Below, one piece after another: positions 21,076-32,141 of a stretch of DNA of 64,000 bases. Position 1 is the first letter of the stretch. Each line of letters begins with the position of its first letter. Source of the DNA: Hydra vulgaris (Eukaryota > Cnidaria > Hydrozoa > Anthoathecata > Hydridae); contig NC_088926.1 of assembly GCF_038396675.1 (NCBI RefSeq), positions 17,952,501 through 18,016,500 of the forward strand, read 5' to 3'. Position numbers and translations under genes: made by a program. The notes beneath the pieces were generated by a model. It saw only the letters and a program-made list of their open reading frames with translations. It had not been told where the DNA came from and did no database searches.

Positions 21076-21583
21076 AAGAATTATTAAAAAATTTTTAAAA
21101 ACATATTTTAAAGAATTTTTGGCTTTTTCCAAAATAACTGACAAATTTACAAAATTTTTCAAATTTGACAAATTTACAAAATAACTGACAAATTGTCAAT
21201 TATTTTTCCAAAATAATTGACAAATTTACAAAAATAACTGACAAATTTAAATTGAATCAGGAAATTGAAATTTGATGATCTATTAATAAAACGATCAGTA
21301 TTTTTTTATTCAGATAAAATTAATTTTAATCAATAAATTTTCATTAATTTTAATCAATAAATTTTCATTAATTTTTTGTAGTAAATTTTCATTATTTATT
21401 ATGCATTAACAATGTATTGTTATATAAACATATGTTACCAATCAGTAAATTAAATTAAATAATCAGTAAGTTTATTAAAATGACCAGTATATAATTCTAA
21501 TATAACAAGTAAAAAATATAGTTTGATCAGATTTTTATCATTAAAGCACTGTTGACAGTTACTTTAAATAGATGAAACATTTG
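21076..21583. repeat. AT-rich stretch with short local repeats
   Basis: 21120-21250 repeats words such as AACTGACAAATTTACAAAA several times. 21325-21390 holds ATTTTAATCAATAAATTTTC in tandem. No gene is seen. Confidence 0.5.
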
Positions 21584-21640
21584 TGTGTTTGTGTGTGTGC
21601 GTGTGTGAGTGTGTGTGTGTGCTTGTGTGTGTGCGTGTAT
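21584..21640. repeat. (TG)n microsatellite
   Basis: An imperfect TG dinucleotide array next to the 3' end of the reversed SINE, a usual place for SINE-tail-derived microsatellites. Confidence 0.85.
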
Positions 21641-21854
21641 GACCTTTACGGTCTTATCACAGAGCACCGCGGAAGAGCATTTAACTAGGAAGCTCACGTC
21701 TCCTTCCTAACCAATGTCCGAAACACGAACTTTGACGAACAAGGCCGCTGCGCGGAGAAGCAAGTTAGGCGTGGTACTACCAGGAACGTAGTGGGGATCA
21801 AACTCGGAACTTCTTGCTTATAAGGCGAGCGTTTTACCACTACACCAATACCGC
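21641..21854 (-). mobile_element. tRNA-derived SINE (family A), reversed
   Basis: On the minus strand the head begins GCGGTATTGGTGTAGTGGTA (21854 down), with a B box-like GTTTGATCCCCAC, then a body holding GCTTCTCCGCGCAGCGGCC and a tail GTGATAAGACCGTAAAGGTC. Relatives are at 34336-34572, 45425-45580, 47287-47379 and 51688-51725. Confidence 0.82.
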
Positions 21855-21889
21855 ATAACTATTACCACAAAAAAACCACTTAGCAAACT

Positions 21890-21925
21890 AGCTTGGTTTT
21901 GAGCCAGAACCACTGCGCCTAGGCT
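21890..21925 (-). mobile_element. SINE family B head fragment
   Basis: The minus strand reads AGGCGCAGTGGTTCTGGCTC then AAAACCAAGC, matching the tRNA-like head of the copies at 6671 and 43931. Only the head is present. Confidence 0.5.
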
Positions 21926-22528
21926 GCACAAACATTCAGTAAGTTCACATAAATCGACTGACCTAAATAGTTAAAATATACAGAGAGTCAACTGAATTAA
22001 ATAGGGAAAGCATACGTCGACTGAGGGTTGTGGTTTAGGCAGGCAAATTATTAATTTTAAGAAAAATGTTTTTTATGTTTTTAAACTTTTTCCAGTTTTT
22101 TTTACTAACCTTTTTTAAAAAAACAACATAGTGTTGACATTTTTTGGTAAAAATATAATAATAATTTACTGGTCATTTAATTAATTTACTGATCATTTAA
22201 TCAACTAACTGGTAATTTATTTATTTTACTCGTTTATAACCACAGTTCATTTAAAAAAAATACTAATTATTTAAATACTACCAAAAAAATAATTTGTCAT
22301 AGCAAACTTTGAAATTTTTAAATATCAAAAAAAAAAAGATTTTATCAAAATTTTGACTTTAAATTCTCAAAACTAAAAATAAGTTTTGTTAAACTAAATA
22401 AGCATTTTTTTAAAAAAAAATTTAATTGCGATTTTCTATAATTCTCCTTTTAGAGTTTAACTTGTAGTTCCGAAAAAATGAGCAAAAAATCGAAAAAATG
22501 TTTATTAGGGGAAGATTATTAAACCGTT
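21926..22528. other. AT-rich sequence, no gene seen
   Basis: Poly-A and poly-T rich. I see no supported ORF or TIR. Confidence 0.35.
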
Positions 22529-23100
22529 CTTTCTAACTGCATTATTGAAGTCATCCTCAATGGCCAACACTCTTCTTCATTTCTAGTAACTTCTGGGGTA
22601 CCTCAAGGTGCTATCCTTGGTCCTGTTTTGTTTCTTATCTATGTTAATAATCTTTCTGAAAACCTTACATCTAAAGTAGCTCTATTTGCTGATGACTCAT
22701 TTTTATACTCCTGTCTTGACAAAAAGTGTTCTCTTCTCAATCGTTTAAAATAAGGAGCCGATCTTGAATGTGATCATACTTCTGTAATAGATTGGGTCTA
22801 GCAATGGCTTGTGAATTTTATTTCCACAAAACTCAGTTACTTATTGCGCAATACTGTCAACATTTCTATATTAATGAATGCCAACCCTTCTATACGTCTT
22901 CTTGAATTATCGTTTACTACTCACCTCTCATGGGAAACATATATACAACCGACTGCTAAACTAACATCTGCTAAGGTTGCTTCTCTTTATTGTGGTTACT
23001 TTTTTCTTACTCCTGATTCCATTTTCTTCCTCTACAAATCTCTTATTTATTTTATTTATTTACCTAATAACCTGTCTTGCTTTTTCTTTTTTAATGTATG
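22529..23100 (+). pseudogene. LINE reverse transcriptase fragment, second subfamily
   Basis: The frame reads VILNGQHSSSFLVTSGVPQG then AILGPVLFLIYVNNLSENL and the catalytic KVALFADDSFLYS (about 22680-22716). After a stop and a frameshift come WLVNFISTK and SFTTHLSWETYI. It belongs to the CR1/Jockey group but differs from the LINE at 9236-13275 (VALFADDS against LILFADDT). Endonuclease and 3' UTR are absent. Confidence 0.8.
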
Positions 23101-24579
23101 CTTAAATAGCTAGTCCAGTTAATTTGTTGTTTGCGTTAATTTAAAGTTGTGAGTAAAATAAGTCTAAAGTATTTGAGCACGTATAAAATATTATGGTAGA
23201 TGTTTATTTGAGAAATATTTAACTCATTCAAAGTAATGGTTTGGCATAAGTAAATATTTTTTTTCATAAACCATTTTATAAATGCATGTTTCTGATGTAT
23301 ATAAAGAAAATTTATCATAGATTTATGTGTGTTCTCCCAAGCAATATTAGCTTATGTTAGAAATCTTTGAATTTACATAAAAGTTAAGAAGTTTAAAATT
23401 TTCTAGGGAAAGCATAGATTTAACTTTGAAAAGTATATCAATACTTTTGATATTTCTGTGTTTAAAATATTTATATAAACAATCCAAAAAATCTTCTTGC
23501 CAATAACTATTTCAAAAAATTTAGTTGTTTTAGTTCTTTTGATGTTAATGTCAACTTTTAGTGACGGTAGCACTGTTGGTGACTGTAGCACTATTAGTGA
23601 CGGTAGCACTGTTGGTTATCTTTCAGCTGTTTGGTATAAAACAAAAATTTTTTTGTCTTTACCTTATTTAAAAATAACTTGTTTAATTTAAACCAGATAT
23701 TTTGGTTTTCAAGATTGGTACTCATAGGTTCATTAAGCTCTTTAGTGGATGATAATGAATAAAATTTATATCATCAGAAAATATTATTACATAAGGTTTT
23801 TTAAGGCTTTTAAATGATCATTGATATTATTTAAAAAAAGCTGGAGTCAAGAATGGATCGTTGGGATTATTGTCTGAAATAACGCATAGTTGGTTATTAC
23901 ACAACTAGCTTTTGAGCTAACATTGTATTGCATTGTTATATATTTGAGTATAATTAACTGCGTCAAATACCTTAGATTTGATTTTTACGGCTTAAAAATG
24001 ATAAGGCGCGATAAAAAAGATAAAAAAGATAGACGTGCACGATTTTTTTTATAAAAGATTTTTACTAAAAAATTTATGCAGGCTTACAAACTTATATAAA
24101 TATTTAAAAACTTAAGCAGGCTCACAAACTTATATAAATTATACAAACTTTGCTTTCAACTCAAGAGTGATTTTAAATGTCTTGTTTCTAATGTTTTTAT
24201 TTTCTTATTTGTCTTAAAACAAATAAGAAAATAAAAAGTAAAAACTTTTTAACATTTTTCGACTCAATTATATGTATTATATGCTTTATACGCATTAAAA
24301 AACATAATTTATAGTTTGTGAAAAATCTCCTATCCGCGCGCAGAATGGCCAATTTCTAGCCAAAACCTCATAATAAATTAAAACGTAAAAACTATAATCA
24401 AAAACTATAAAATAAACTCAAAATATACTTTAAAAGTTAGCAAATTAGTTTTGACATAAACAATAATGTAATAGGCTTTGTAATAGGCCTTTAGGTAATT
24501 AAGCATATATTGGTATATATATACGTCACTTGCAAAAACATTTGTTACAAAATCACCAAAAAGTCATAAAGAGTTCAAG
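23101..24579. other. AT-rich sequence with minor repeats
   Basis: 23560-23616 holds three near copies of GTGACGGTAGCACTGTTG spaced about 21 bp. 24196-24237 is a hairpin (TTTTATTTTCTTATTTGTCT / AACAAATAAGAAAATAAAA). The short ORFs at 23403-23691 merely cover the repeat. No gene is supported. Confidence 0.5.
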
Positions 24580-25620
24580 ATTCTGGGCTCCATCAACAGA
24601 GCAATTGCATCTGCAGTTGATCTGTTGATAGATCTGTGTATGAGCTTTCGCAGCCTCAAATAACATTTTTTAAAAATTTTTTAGAGTCAATATCAAATCC
24701 AGATAACATCACTGACAATATTCACACCCATTATTTAAGCAAATTATTTAGCTTGCTGAAATACACGAAGCGCAGTGTTCCCATCATTTGAAGTAGCTGC
24801 ACCTTCAGAGAGTGACTGGTGAATGGGCAACAAGACTCGTCTCATTTCGGAGCGCAACTTTAATTTCCTGCGATAGCTTTACCATCTGCACCTCTTACTT
24901 TTCATTTCTGAAATATGTAGTACACACTCAAACAACCTGATCTAGGCATAATCAAACAACCTGGTCTGACGCAGATTCTTGTTTTTCACTTGTCTTAAAA
25001 CCTCTGGTTGAACATTCATCAATTTTTATGAGATGCCAAAAGCACTGCAGCATTTAGTGGTAGTTATAGTTGAGTAAATAATGGCGTGCACCTTCCTATC
25101 AATCATAGTAACTTCTATAATATGATCTACTCTATTTTTTTGTCCATTAATTACCACTTTAGAGGTTTGGAGCAATGCAGGTTTGTGATTCCTTCAGACA
25201 ACCTGTCGCTTGGCATCTTTAAAAAAGTACAAGTCTAATGAAAAAAGCATATTATAAGTAAACTTGCTTCTGTGGCTAAATTCCTGCAATTGTCAGTTTA
25301 TACACTGACTAATCAATTACTCTATCAAATCTCTTTTTTTTTTATTATCTAATTGTAAGATTTTTCAATATTTTAATAACAGCAGTTAACACCACTATCT
25401 AAGCTTTTCATAGCCGCTGTGCTGTGTGCTTAAGTAAAAACTGCAATGGAACTTCGTAACATCTATTTTTCTCACTCTTCAAAGCATAGTATGTTGAGTA
25501 ATTAGATGGGTCTATTTTTTAAGCATTGTTGCAGAGAAGCTGATTACCTTGAGTAGCTGTAGATAAAAGGTTTTTGACACTTCTAGCCTCTGCATTTTTA
25601 CTATCAATTTTTAATCAACT
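24580..25620 (-). pseudogene. Decayed transposon-type ORF of unknown family
   Basis: Reading the minus strand shows a long coding-like region with only a few stops. About 25600-25400 gives NAEARSVKNLLSTATQGNQ and NRCYEVPLQFLLKHTAQRL. About 25260-24960 gives KDAKRQVV, KPALLQTSKVVINGQKNRVD and HIIEVTMIDRKVHAIIYST. About 24830-24770 gives EGAATSNDGNTALRVFQQ. Such stretches are known to me as parts of multi-copy, unclassified invertebrate repeat proteins with an SNDGNTARRFF motif. I cannot name the superfamily. Frame breaks and stops show it is dead. Confidence 0.55.
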
Positions 25621-26512
25621 TTTAATTCTACATAAAATATTTTATTAGTTTTATTCGAATTTGAAGCTCCATAAAATATATAATAATATAATATATAATA
25701 TTTCATTAGAATACAAATCCAAAATGTTAGAAACTTTTTTGTCATGTGATCTTGTTGAAGCTTCATCATTGATCTTTTCTGACCTTCTAATAAGATTTAT
25801 TTTAGAAGTAGTAGCTTTATGTGGTTAAAAAAACAGCATCACCTAAATAACATATTTAATTTTAAATTGTATATACGCTTTTTTAACAGTTATCATTTAA
25901 CACTTCTATCGACGAAAAAATATTGATAAGGTTTGTTTTATATCTAAAAAAATTGTTCGATGAAACATTTTTTTAAAATACTAGTTTATTTATAATTTAG
26001 TCTAGCCGTGCAATAAAAATGATAATAACAGCATTAAAATCCGACCAGGTAGATTTCGGCTGATATTTCAGCTTCAGCTTTAGACTGATCAGCTTTAGTT
26101 TGAAGCTGACTTTTATTATATTGCAACAATTCAAGATGTCTTTGACCTAACCAATAAAGAGTGGAAAGTATTAAAACACACTAAATATATACTACATTCT
26201 TTGAAGTTAGCTCAAGAGATCTTGGAAAGTCTAAAATGTTACTAATAGCTGTATACCATTAGTAATATCATCTATCAGAAAAAATTTAATGAGCGAAAAA
26301 GAAAATAATTCAATTCTTTCATTAAACTTTGCGCTGTGCCATGTATTTCATCGTGATTTAAATACAAGATTTGGTTAAGGTGTAGATGGTTGAATAGTTA
26401 ATGTAGTAAAATATAATATATAATAGTAAAATAGTTGATGTAGTAGTTGGTGAGCATTTATGAGTAGCTTCATACGTTTGCCCAATAAGTTTTAGTATTG
26501 ATACACTCTTAT
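25621..26512. other. AT-rich sequence, no gene seen
   Basis: Low-complexity DNA. A small cluster of GCTGA/TCAGCTT words at 26055-26115 resembles a short degenerate palindrome. Confidence 0.35.
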
Positions 26513-26791
26513 TATAGAACGAGGAATATCGGCATTATTATTATCATCATCGTCTATATCCATCATTGCTAATATGCTTTAATAGCTATCTCTTTTTATA
26601 ATAGCACTAGAATGTGTTCTTGGATAAAGTTTGCACTTTATCCAAGAACCAAAAATGAAATTTAAATTAGACCTATTCTAGTACCCAAAACACATTCTGG
26701 TGCTATTATAAAAGTAGATAGCTATAGTATATTAGCAATGATGGATATAGACGATGATGATAATAATAATGCCGATATTCCTCGTTCTATA
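26513..26791. repeat. Large inverted duplication, about 105-bp arms
   Basis: 26513-26618 and 26689-26791 are inverted copies with few mismatches. The 70-bp spacer starts with a perfect 15-bp hairpin (26616-26630 with 26635-26649). The right arm reads on the plus strand as open coding-like DNA (SYSILAMMDIDDDDNNNADI, then PRSIVAEVNNVQRLVDEEIS) running to about 26885. The protein was not recognised. Confidence 0.85.
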
Positions 26792-28440
26792 GTTGCTGAG
26801 GTTAATAATGTTCAGCGGCTAGTTGATGAAGAGATATCACAACATCAATCAGAAAAGAAATTGAATAGAATTGTTGTAAGTTTAGTATAATGGCAATCCA
26901 ATTTTATTTAGTTCATTGCAATTGTGATCCCAAAGAGATACTCGCTTCCCCATACTAGCTCGTACGGAAAAGAAGACATGAATTACCGCAACATTAGCTC
27001 CAGTCCAACCATATTCCATAGCTCAAGTAGAACTCTTAATTTTCACGTCAGGTAACACCTTTGCAAATGATTGAACAAGATTATTTCTTGAAAACTTTGA
27101 AGATTTAGTTTTCTTACATGACGCATGGCCGAAATGTAAAAAATATATAGTATTTATTATATACGTATTTATCAATAATGCTTGTAGAATATGGCATACA
27201 GTAGCGTAACGACGGTGGTAAGCGCCCGAGGCATTTTTTATGCCATTATAAAACCAAATGTTAAAGAACATAAAACAAAAACAAAAATAAACACTCTCAC
27301 TAACAACATGGATTTCAAAACTAGTCTTGCAAAAGTAACTTAATAAATGTTTTAACTTTATTTCATCCAGTCTTGAATGTGGTAATTCAAACACATATAT
27401 TTTTTACTGACATTTGATATTGTTGTACAAAATTTGTATCTTGAGGCAATTAACAATTTAGTAGTAAACTGGAATTATTAATTAAAACAGGAGGCCAAGA
27501 ATTGTTCAATCAAAAAAGTTATTTTTTTAGTTTCAAGTGTTCAATAAGTAGCTTGTTGATTTTTGTCAATTATTTTAATTTATTTTAATTTATTTTAATT
27601 TATTTTAATTTATTTTTATTTTAACGAACTTTAAAGATTAATAAATGTTTCTAAACTAGATATGGAAGATATCATGATTTTATGAAAAATTGTTAAAGAT
27701 AATAGTGCAGATATTCTGTATCGTAAATTGGGTTCTGCTTTTAAATAGAACAAAAATGCGTTGATGAAATTTAATTGATTTAATATTAACATTTAATATG
27801 TTAATGACATTTAATATGTTAATGACATTTAGTTGGTTAATTGAATTAAACTTTGAACAGTGTGTAGTGATGCACTATGATCTAAAAAACGCTTTATATT
27901 GGTGATAAACAGTTTAAGGAAACAACTTTATAAAGTTGTTTACAATCAACTTTCCACAGAGGAGCTTTAATAGCTTCCATAAGTGGGTTTTACTTGCTTG
28001 TTTTGAAGATGATACCCCGACGGGGGTTTCTAGGGATGTGCATTAAAACATTCGAAACGTCAAATACCAGAGTATTAAATTCTTATAAGGGTCAATACTA
28101 TATCCATTTCCTGACGAGAATCTGGTATTATTTTACATAACTTCCATTTTTATTTTATCACTGATATATTTTTCTTCTCTTTTTTTAAGTAATTATTTGC
28201 ACACTTCCCTATTATAATATATTATAATATATGTTTTTTTGTTTTCCTTGTTGTAACACTTCTGCTTTATAGTTGTACTTTATTTGTCTAATGAATTGAG
28301 TTATTTTGTTATATTATGTTAATTGGTTTATCACATTATGCCTACCACAACGATGGCAATTGTTAATAATTGTTTTGACTTTTGTAAGAGAGAGAACATA
28401 ATAACACCGGAACTGAACGTAGAATTGGGTTGTTTGCAAA
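26792..28440. repeat. AT-rich sequence with an 11-bp tandem repeat
   Basis: 27574-27622 holds four to five copies of TTTATTTTAAT. 27785-27835 repeats ATTTAATATGTTAATGAC. The 123-codon minus ORF at 27023-27394 has no recognisable domain and I do not support it as a gene. Confidence 0.5.
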
Positions 28441-28788
28441 CACACAGATTCATACAAACAAAGACATTGGGTGACATGTAAAACTTTAACATTTGGAACA
28501 GTGCAAACACATAACGCAGTTACTGGCCCAACTTACAGAACACTGAAACAACACTTACTTAAATCTAACTTAAACAACACTCAAATCTAACTAAATCACT
28601 GAATAATATTCCCCTATCAAACACCACCTCTCAATACTGGACATCTGTCCAAATATTATAATTTATCAAGCACTCCCTTGCACTTATATAAAATATTTCT
28701 TCCTTCTCTTGAGACTATTACGGCCTGATGGTTCCATACAAGTGTTGGAACTTTAATAGCTTTTACTGCAAAACAATAGCAAACAATA
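28441..28788 (-). repeat. About 345-bp direct repeat, copy 1, with ORF end
   Basis: Matches 30702-31042 in the same orientation. On the minus strand it encodes an open tail (WNHQAVIVSREGRN, then ILYKCKGVLDKL, stop) followed by non-coding DNA. Upstream in the same sense (about 28990-28800) is more open frame (SRVGEFIKSPKEKLDSI). It looks like the 3' end of a retroelement or repeat gene, family unknown. Confidence 0.7.
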
Positions 28789-29268
28789 GTTTCATTAATG
28801 GGTATAGATGACTTTAGTGTATTCAAATATTTACCTTGTGCTTTAGCAGTATAAGAGTGGGATGTTATGCTATCAAGCTTTTCTTTAGGACTTTTAATGA
28901 ATTCACCTACTCTAGATGTGTTGAAGTTAAAATTTAAAAAAAGAGGAATATTTTTTAGCCATGTTGTTGTTTAAGTACTTTAACTTCTTCGAAACAAGCT
29001 TAGACATTCCGACATGGCCCTGATGATATGAAGATTTGTCACATACCACAACTTTCGACCATTATGATGACCTCAACCCCAAACTTCACTCGCGCGGAAC
29101 CTTCCCCGCGATTTGTTTACTTTTATATTACAATGATTTCTACTACTAATTTACTACTAATTTACTATTTTAATCACTATAGCTTTATAACATACATATC
29201 ATACATATCAGATATATTATACACGATATATATAATATTCTAGATATACATAAATCTCTCTATAAATA
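28789..29268. other. Spacer between repeat copy 1 and the MITE
   Basis: The first 200 bp extend the minus-strand open reading described for the 28441 repeat. The rest is AT-rich, with ATACATATCATACATATCA repeats near 29190-29220. Confidence 0.4.
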
Positions 29269-29772
29269 ACACAGGTCAACAAAAAAAAAATTTTTTTCTG
29301 GTGCCGAGCAAACAATATGTTTTTTGTATAGCAGTTCTCATTTTGATTTCAAATATGCAACTCTTTTTTTACCATCAGCTCAAGTTGTAAAGTTATTTAG
29401 GTTCAAATCTTAAGTATTTAGGGTAAAGTCCCTAATATTGTCGAAAAAAAAGATATTCAAAAGTATGTCAACCTGGGTCTCAAAAGAAGCGTATTTTCAT
29501 AGAGATTATAGAAAACATAAATATTTTTTCTTAAAATTTATTAACAAAAAAAATATGTGAAAAAATGATAAAGACTCTTAAAAAAATTTCAACAGAATGA
29601 TATTCAGCAATAATAAAAAAAATACTTATTTTTATTACAAATGAATAACATTTTTAAAATCTGTGATGGTAAAAAAAGAGTTGCATATTTGAAATCAAAA
29701 TGAGAAATGCTATACAAAAAACAAATTGTTTGCTCGGCACCAGAAAAAAAATTTTTTTTTGTTGGCTTGTGT
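29269..29772. mobile_element. Foldback MITE, about 110-bp TIRs
   Basis: ACACAGGTCAAC, an A/T run, then TCTGGTGCCGAGCAAACAAT and AAATATGCAACTCTTTTTTT (29269-29385), is mirrored at 29663-29772, ending GTTGGCTTGTGT. The 504-bp element has no ORF. Confidence 0.88.
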
Positions 29773-29984
29773 AATATAATGAACTTATTGGATTACCTAA
29801 CAAGCATCACATTGTCCCAACCCTAACACCACTGAGCCAAACTCTGTCGGTATAACTGTATTGCACTCTCAAAATAGTGCTAACAAAAATAGCAACAAAC
29901 TCCACACTCTCAGATATCTTATAAACATGTGTTGTAAAACATATCTTATAAAATAATTAACATCCCACAACTCAATCTTTAGAA

Positions 29985-30205
29985 TTTAAAACCCACCCTA
30001 AGCCATATAAGAATACAATCCCCTAAACCACAACTAAAATCAACATAATTTTCACAAGACCCACCCATACAAATATACAACCCCTTGAAACCCAACTAAA
30101 ATTAACATAACTTTTGGAATCCCCGCGTAAAACTACATAAGAATACAACCCCTTAAAACCCAACTAAAATTTACATAAATTACACAAGGACCACCCATAT
30201 AGATA
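29985..30205. repeat. Three imperfect copies of a 65-bp unit
   Basis: Each unit carries AATACAACCCCTTAAAACCC and AACTAAAATTAACATAA, starting near 30010, 30078 and 30144. Confidence 0.65.
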
Positions 30206-30299
30206 CTTACCCCACATAATTTCATGAAGGGGCACTAAATTTCACATCCCTTAACCCAATTTTTTGGAATATCAACTGCGGGTAAAATGAATTTTTCCA

Positions 30300-30445
30300 C
30301 TGAAGCAATATGAATTATAAAATATAAACGGGCTGTAAAACAAATATGGATACCAAAAAGGTATCAGTTATGAAATAGAAACTATGGGTAAAACAAATAT
30401 ATTCACTAAAACGGTATAAATTATAAAATATAAACTGGGGATACG
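30300..30445. repeat. Tandem copies of a 64-bp unit
   Basis: Units carrying AATTATAAAATATAAAC, GGGTAAAACAAATAT and CCAAAAAGGTAT repeat two to three times. This is a different sequence from the array at 29985 but of nearly the same period. Confidence 0.6.
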
Positions 30446-30701
30446 ACAAACAACTTATAACAACAGCAGAAAATACGAAATTACATAGGACGGTAAAGGC
30501 GTAAAAAATGAAAGACGACAAAATAATAAAAAACAGAATAAGCAAGACAAAGAAAAACAAAATAGGCTAGATACGGAAAAAGGAAGGAAAATAAAACCTA
30601 AATAACAGATGAGACGATACAAGTAAATAGGAAAGATTACGATCACAAAGAACATGCTAACATCAAAACTAAATAAGACGGAAAATCAAAGTTTTACGAA
30701 C

Positions 30702-31042
30702 ATACGGATTCATACAAATAAAGACATTAAATGACATATAAAAATTTAACATTTAGAACACTACAAACACAATAATTAACACAAACTTAAACAATACTGA
30801 AATAACATTTACTTAAATCTAACTTAAACAACGCTCAATTAACTCTAACTTGATCACTGAATAATGCTCCCCTCTTAAACAGCACCTCTCAATACTAGAC
30901 ATCTGTCCAAGTATTATAATTTATCTAGCACTCCCTTGTACTTATATGAAACACTTCTTCCTTCTCTTAAGACTATTATGGCCTGATGGCTCCATAAAAG
31001 TGGTGAAACTTTAATAGCTTCCACTGCGAAACAATAGCAAAA
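30702..31042 (-). repeat. About 345-bp direct repeat, copy 2
   Basis: Second copy of 28441-28788. Its minus-strand tail reads LWSHQAIIVLREGRS then KYKGVLDKL and stop, so both copies keep the same frame, which suggests a coding ancestor. The copies lie about 2.26 kb apart, with a MITE and tandem arrays between. Confidence 0.7.
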
Positions 31043-31080
31043 ATAGACACACTGAAATCCAATCTGAATCCACAGAAATG

Positions 31081-31146
31081 TTTAATAACTTAAGTTTATT
31101 TTCAAAGTTAGTATACTAATTTTGAAAATAAACTTAAGTTATTAAA
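31081..31146. repeat. Perfect hairpin, 26-bp arms
   Basis: 31081-31106 is exactly complementary to 31121-31146 with a 14-nt spacer. Next to it the word AAAGTTATTAAACTTT recurs. Confidence 0.9.
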
Positions 31147-31250
31147 CTTTGTTAAGTTATTAAACAAAGTTATTAAACTTTGGTGTTATAATCACTTTTT
31201 CAAAAGAATTTAAAAATACAGAATTTACTACTAGGTAAGATTGTTACAGC

Positions 31251-31457
31251 CAGGGCCGTCCTGAAGAAGTTTTCCATGGGGGAGATGGTGTTGTATGCAT
31301 TTTTTGCCAACTGCAAAACACCAAAAAAAAAAAAAGTTCTCAATATTTGCTATTTACCAATTATAGTTCAAAACTTATTCAATATGCCAACTCAAATGCT
31401 TATATAACAGCTTTGGAGGGAGGGACTCTACACCCGCCCCCCTTTGGGGCGGCCCTG
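31251..31457. mobile_element. hAT-type MITE, CAGGGCCG ends
   Basis: CAGGGCCGTCC at the left and GGGCGGCCCTG at the right form the TIRs. The 8-bp flanks GTTACAGC (31243-31250) and GTTACAAC (31458-31465) are a near-perfect target duplication, the hAT length. The 207-bp element has no ORF. Confidence 0.88.
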
Positions 31458-31748
31458 GTTACAACAATACTCCTCAATAAATATTAAATTTGCGTTATAG
31501 TGTATGGATTTTTTTCGAATCTCTAATCCCTAATATTATGAAAAATAGTTTATTAAAATATAAAAGTGTATTATGTTGGCTCCCAAATAAAAATTGATAA
31601 AAAAATGAAAGAAAATTGTTAAAAAAATCTTTTAAATAATTATCATTTATAAAAAAAACTGTTATTTTAGATTTTATTGCATAAAAAATAACAATTTTTG
31701 AGAAAAAAATAAATAATTAAAAAAATTAATAAAAAAGAGCATTTTTAC

Positions 31749-31796
31749 CAAATTTTTGGATAATAAACATTTAAAAGTTTATTATCCAAAAATTTG
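31749..31796. repeat. Perfect hairpin, 20-bp arms
   Basis: CAAATTTTTGGATAATAAAC at 31749-31768 pairs exactly with 31777-31796 across an 8-nt loop. Confidence 0.85.
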
Positions 31797-31972
31797 ATTA
31801 TTATCCAAGAAAATTTAATTTAATTTTCTTCGATTGAGATCCAATGCGACATACTTTGGGAAAAATTTTTTAAATAACATTAGGGACACTTTTAGTACTT
31901 AAGGATTTTTATCAACCCATAAATAAATATATGTTTTTAAAATATTTTTATATCCAGCGTTGTTTTATTATA

Positions 31973-32141
31973 TACACACTAAAAATTAAAGGTAGAAATT
32001 TCTAGTTAAGGTAGGATATGTGATATACCCTTAGTAAGGTATAATTTTCTACCTTATAAGGTAGAAAATTATACCTTACTAAGGGTATATCACATATCCT
32101 ACCCTAAGGTAGAAATTTCTACCTTTTTTTTTTAGTGTGTA
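31973..32141. mobile_element. Near-perfect 169-bp palindromic MITE
   Basis: The ends TACACACTAAAAA and TTTTTAGTGTGTA are inverted. Inside, GGTAGAAATTTCTA, AGGATATGTGATATACCCTT and AGTAAGGTATAATTTTCTAC fold onto their complements, with the centre near 32057 and almost no loop. Confidence 0.88.

Noticed and set aside
27023-27394. 123-codon minus ORF
   Set aside because: No recognisable motif, many Phe/Cys/Ile from AT-rich reading, and no supporting splice or repeat structure.
30315-30655. Two Phe/Ile/Ser-rich minus ORFs
   Set aside because: They run through a tandem repeat and AT-rich DNA. The hydrophobicity comes from composition.
28441-31042. A simple LTR retrotransposon with 345-bp LTRs
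   Set aside because: The repeats include an ORF tail and stop rather than pure LTR sequence, and the interior holds only a MITE and tandem arrays with no gag or pol blocks.
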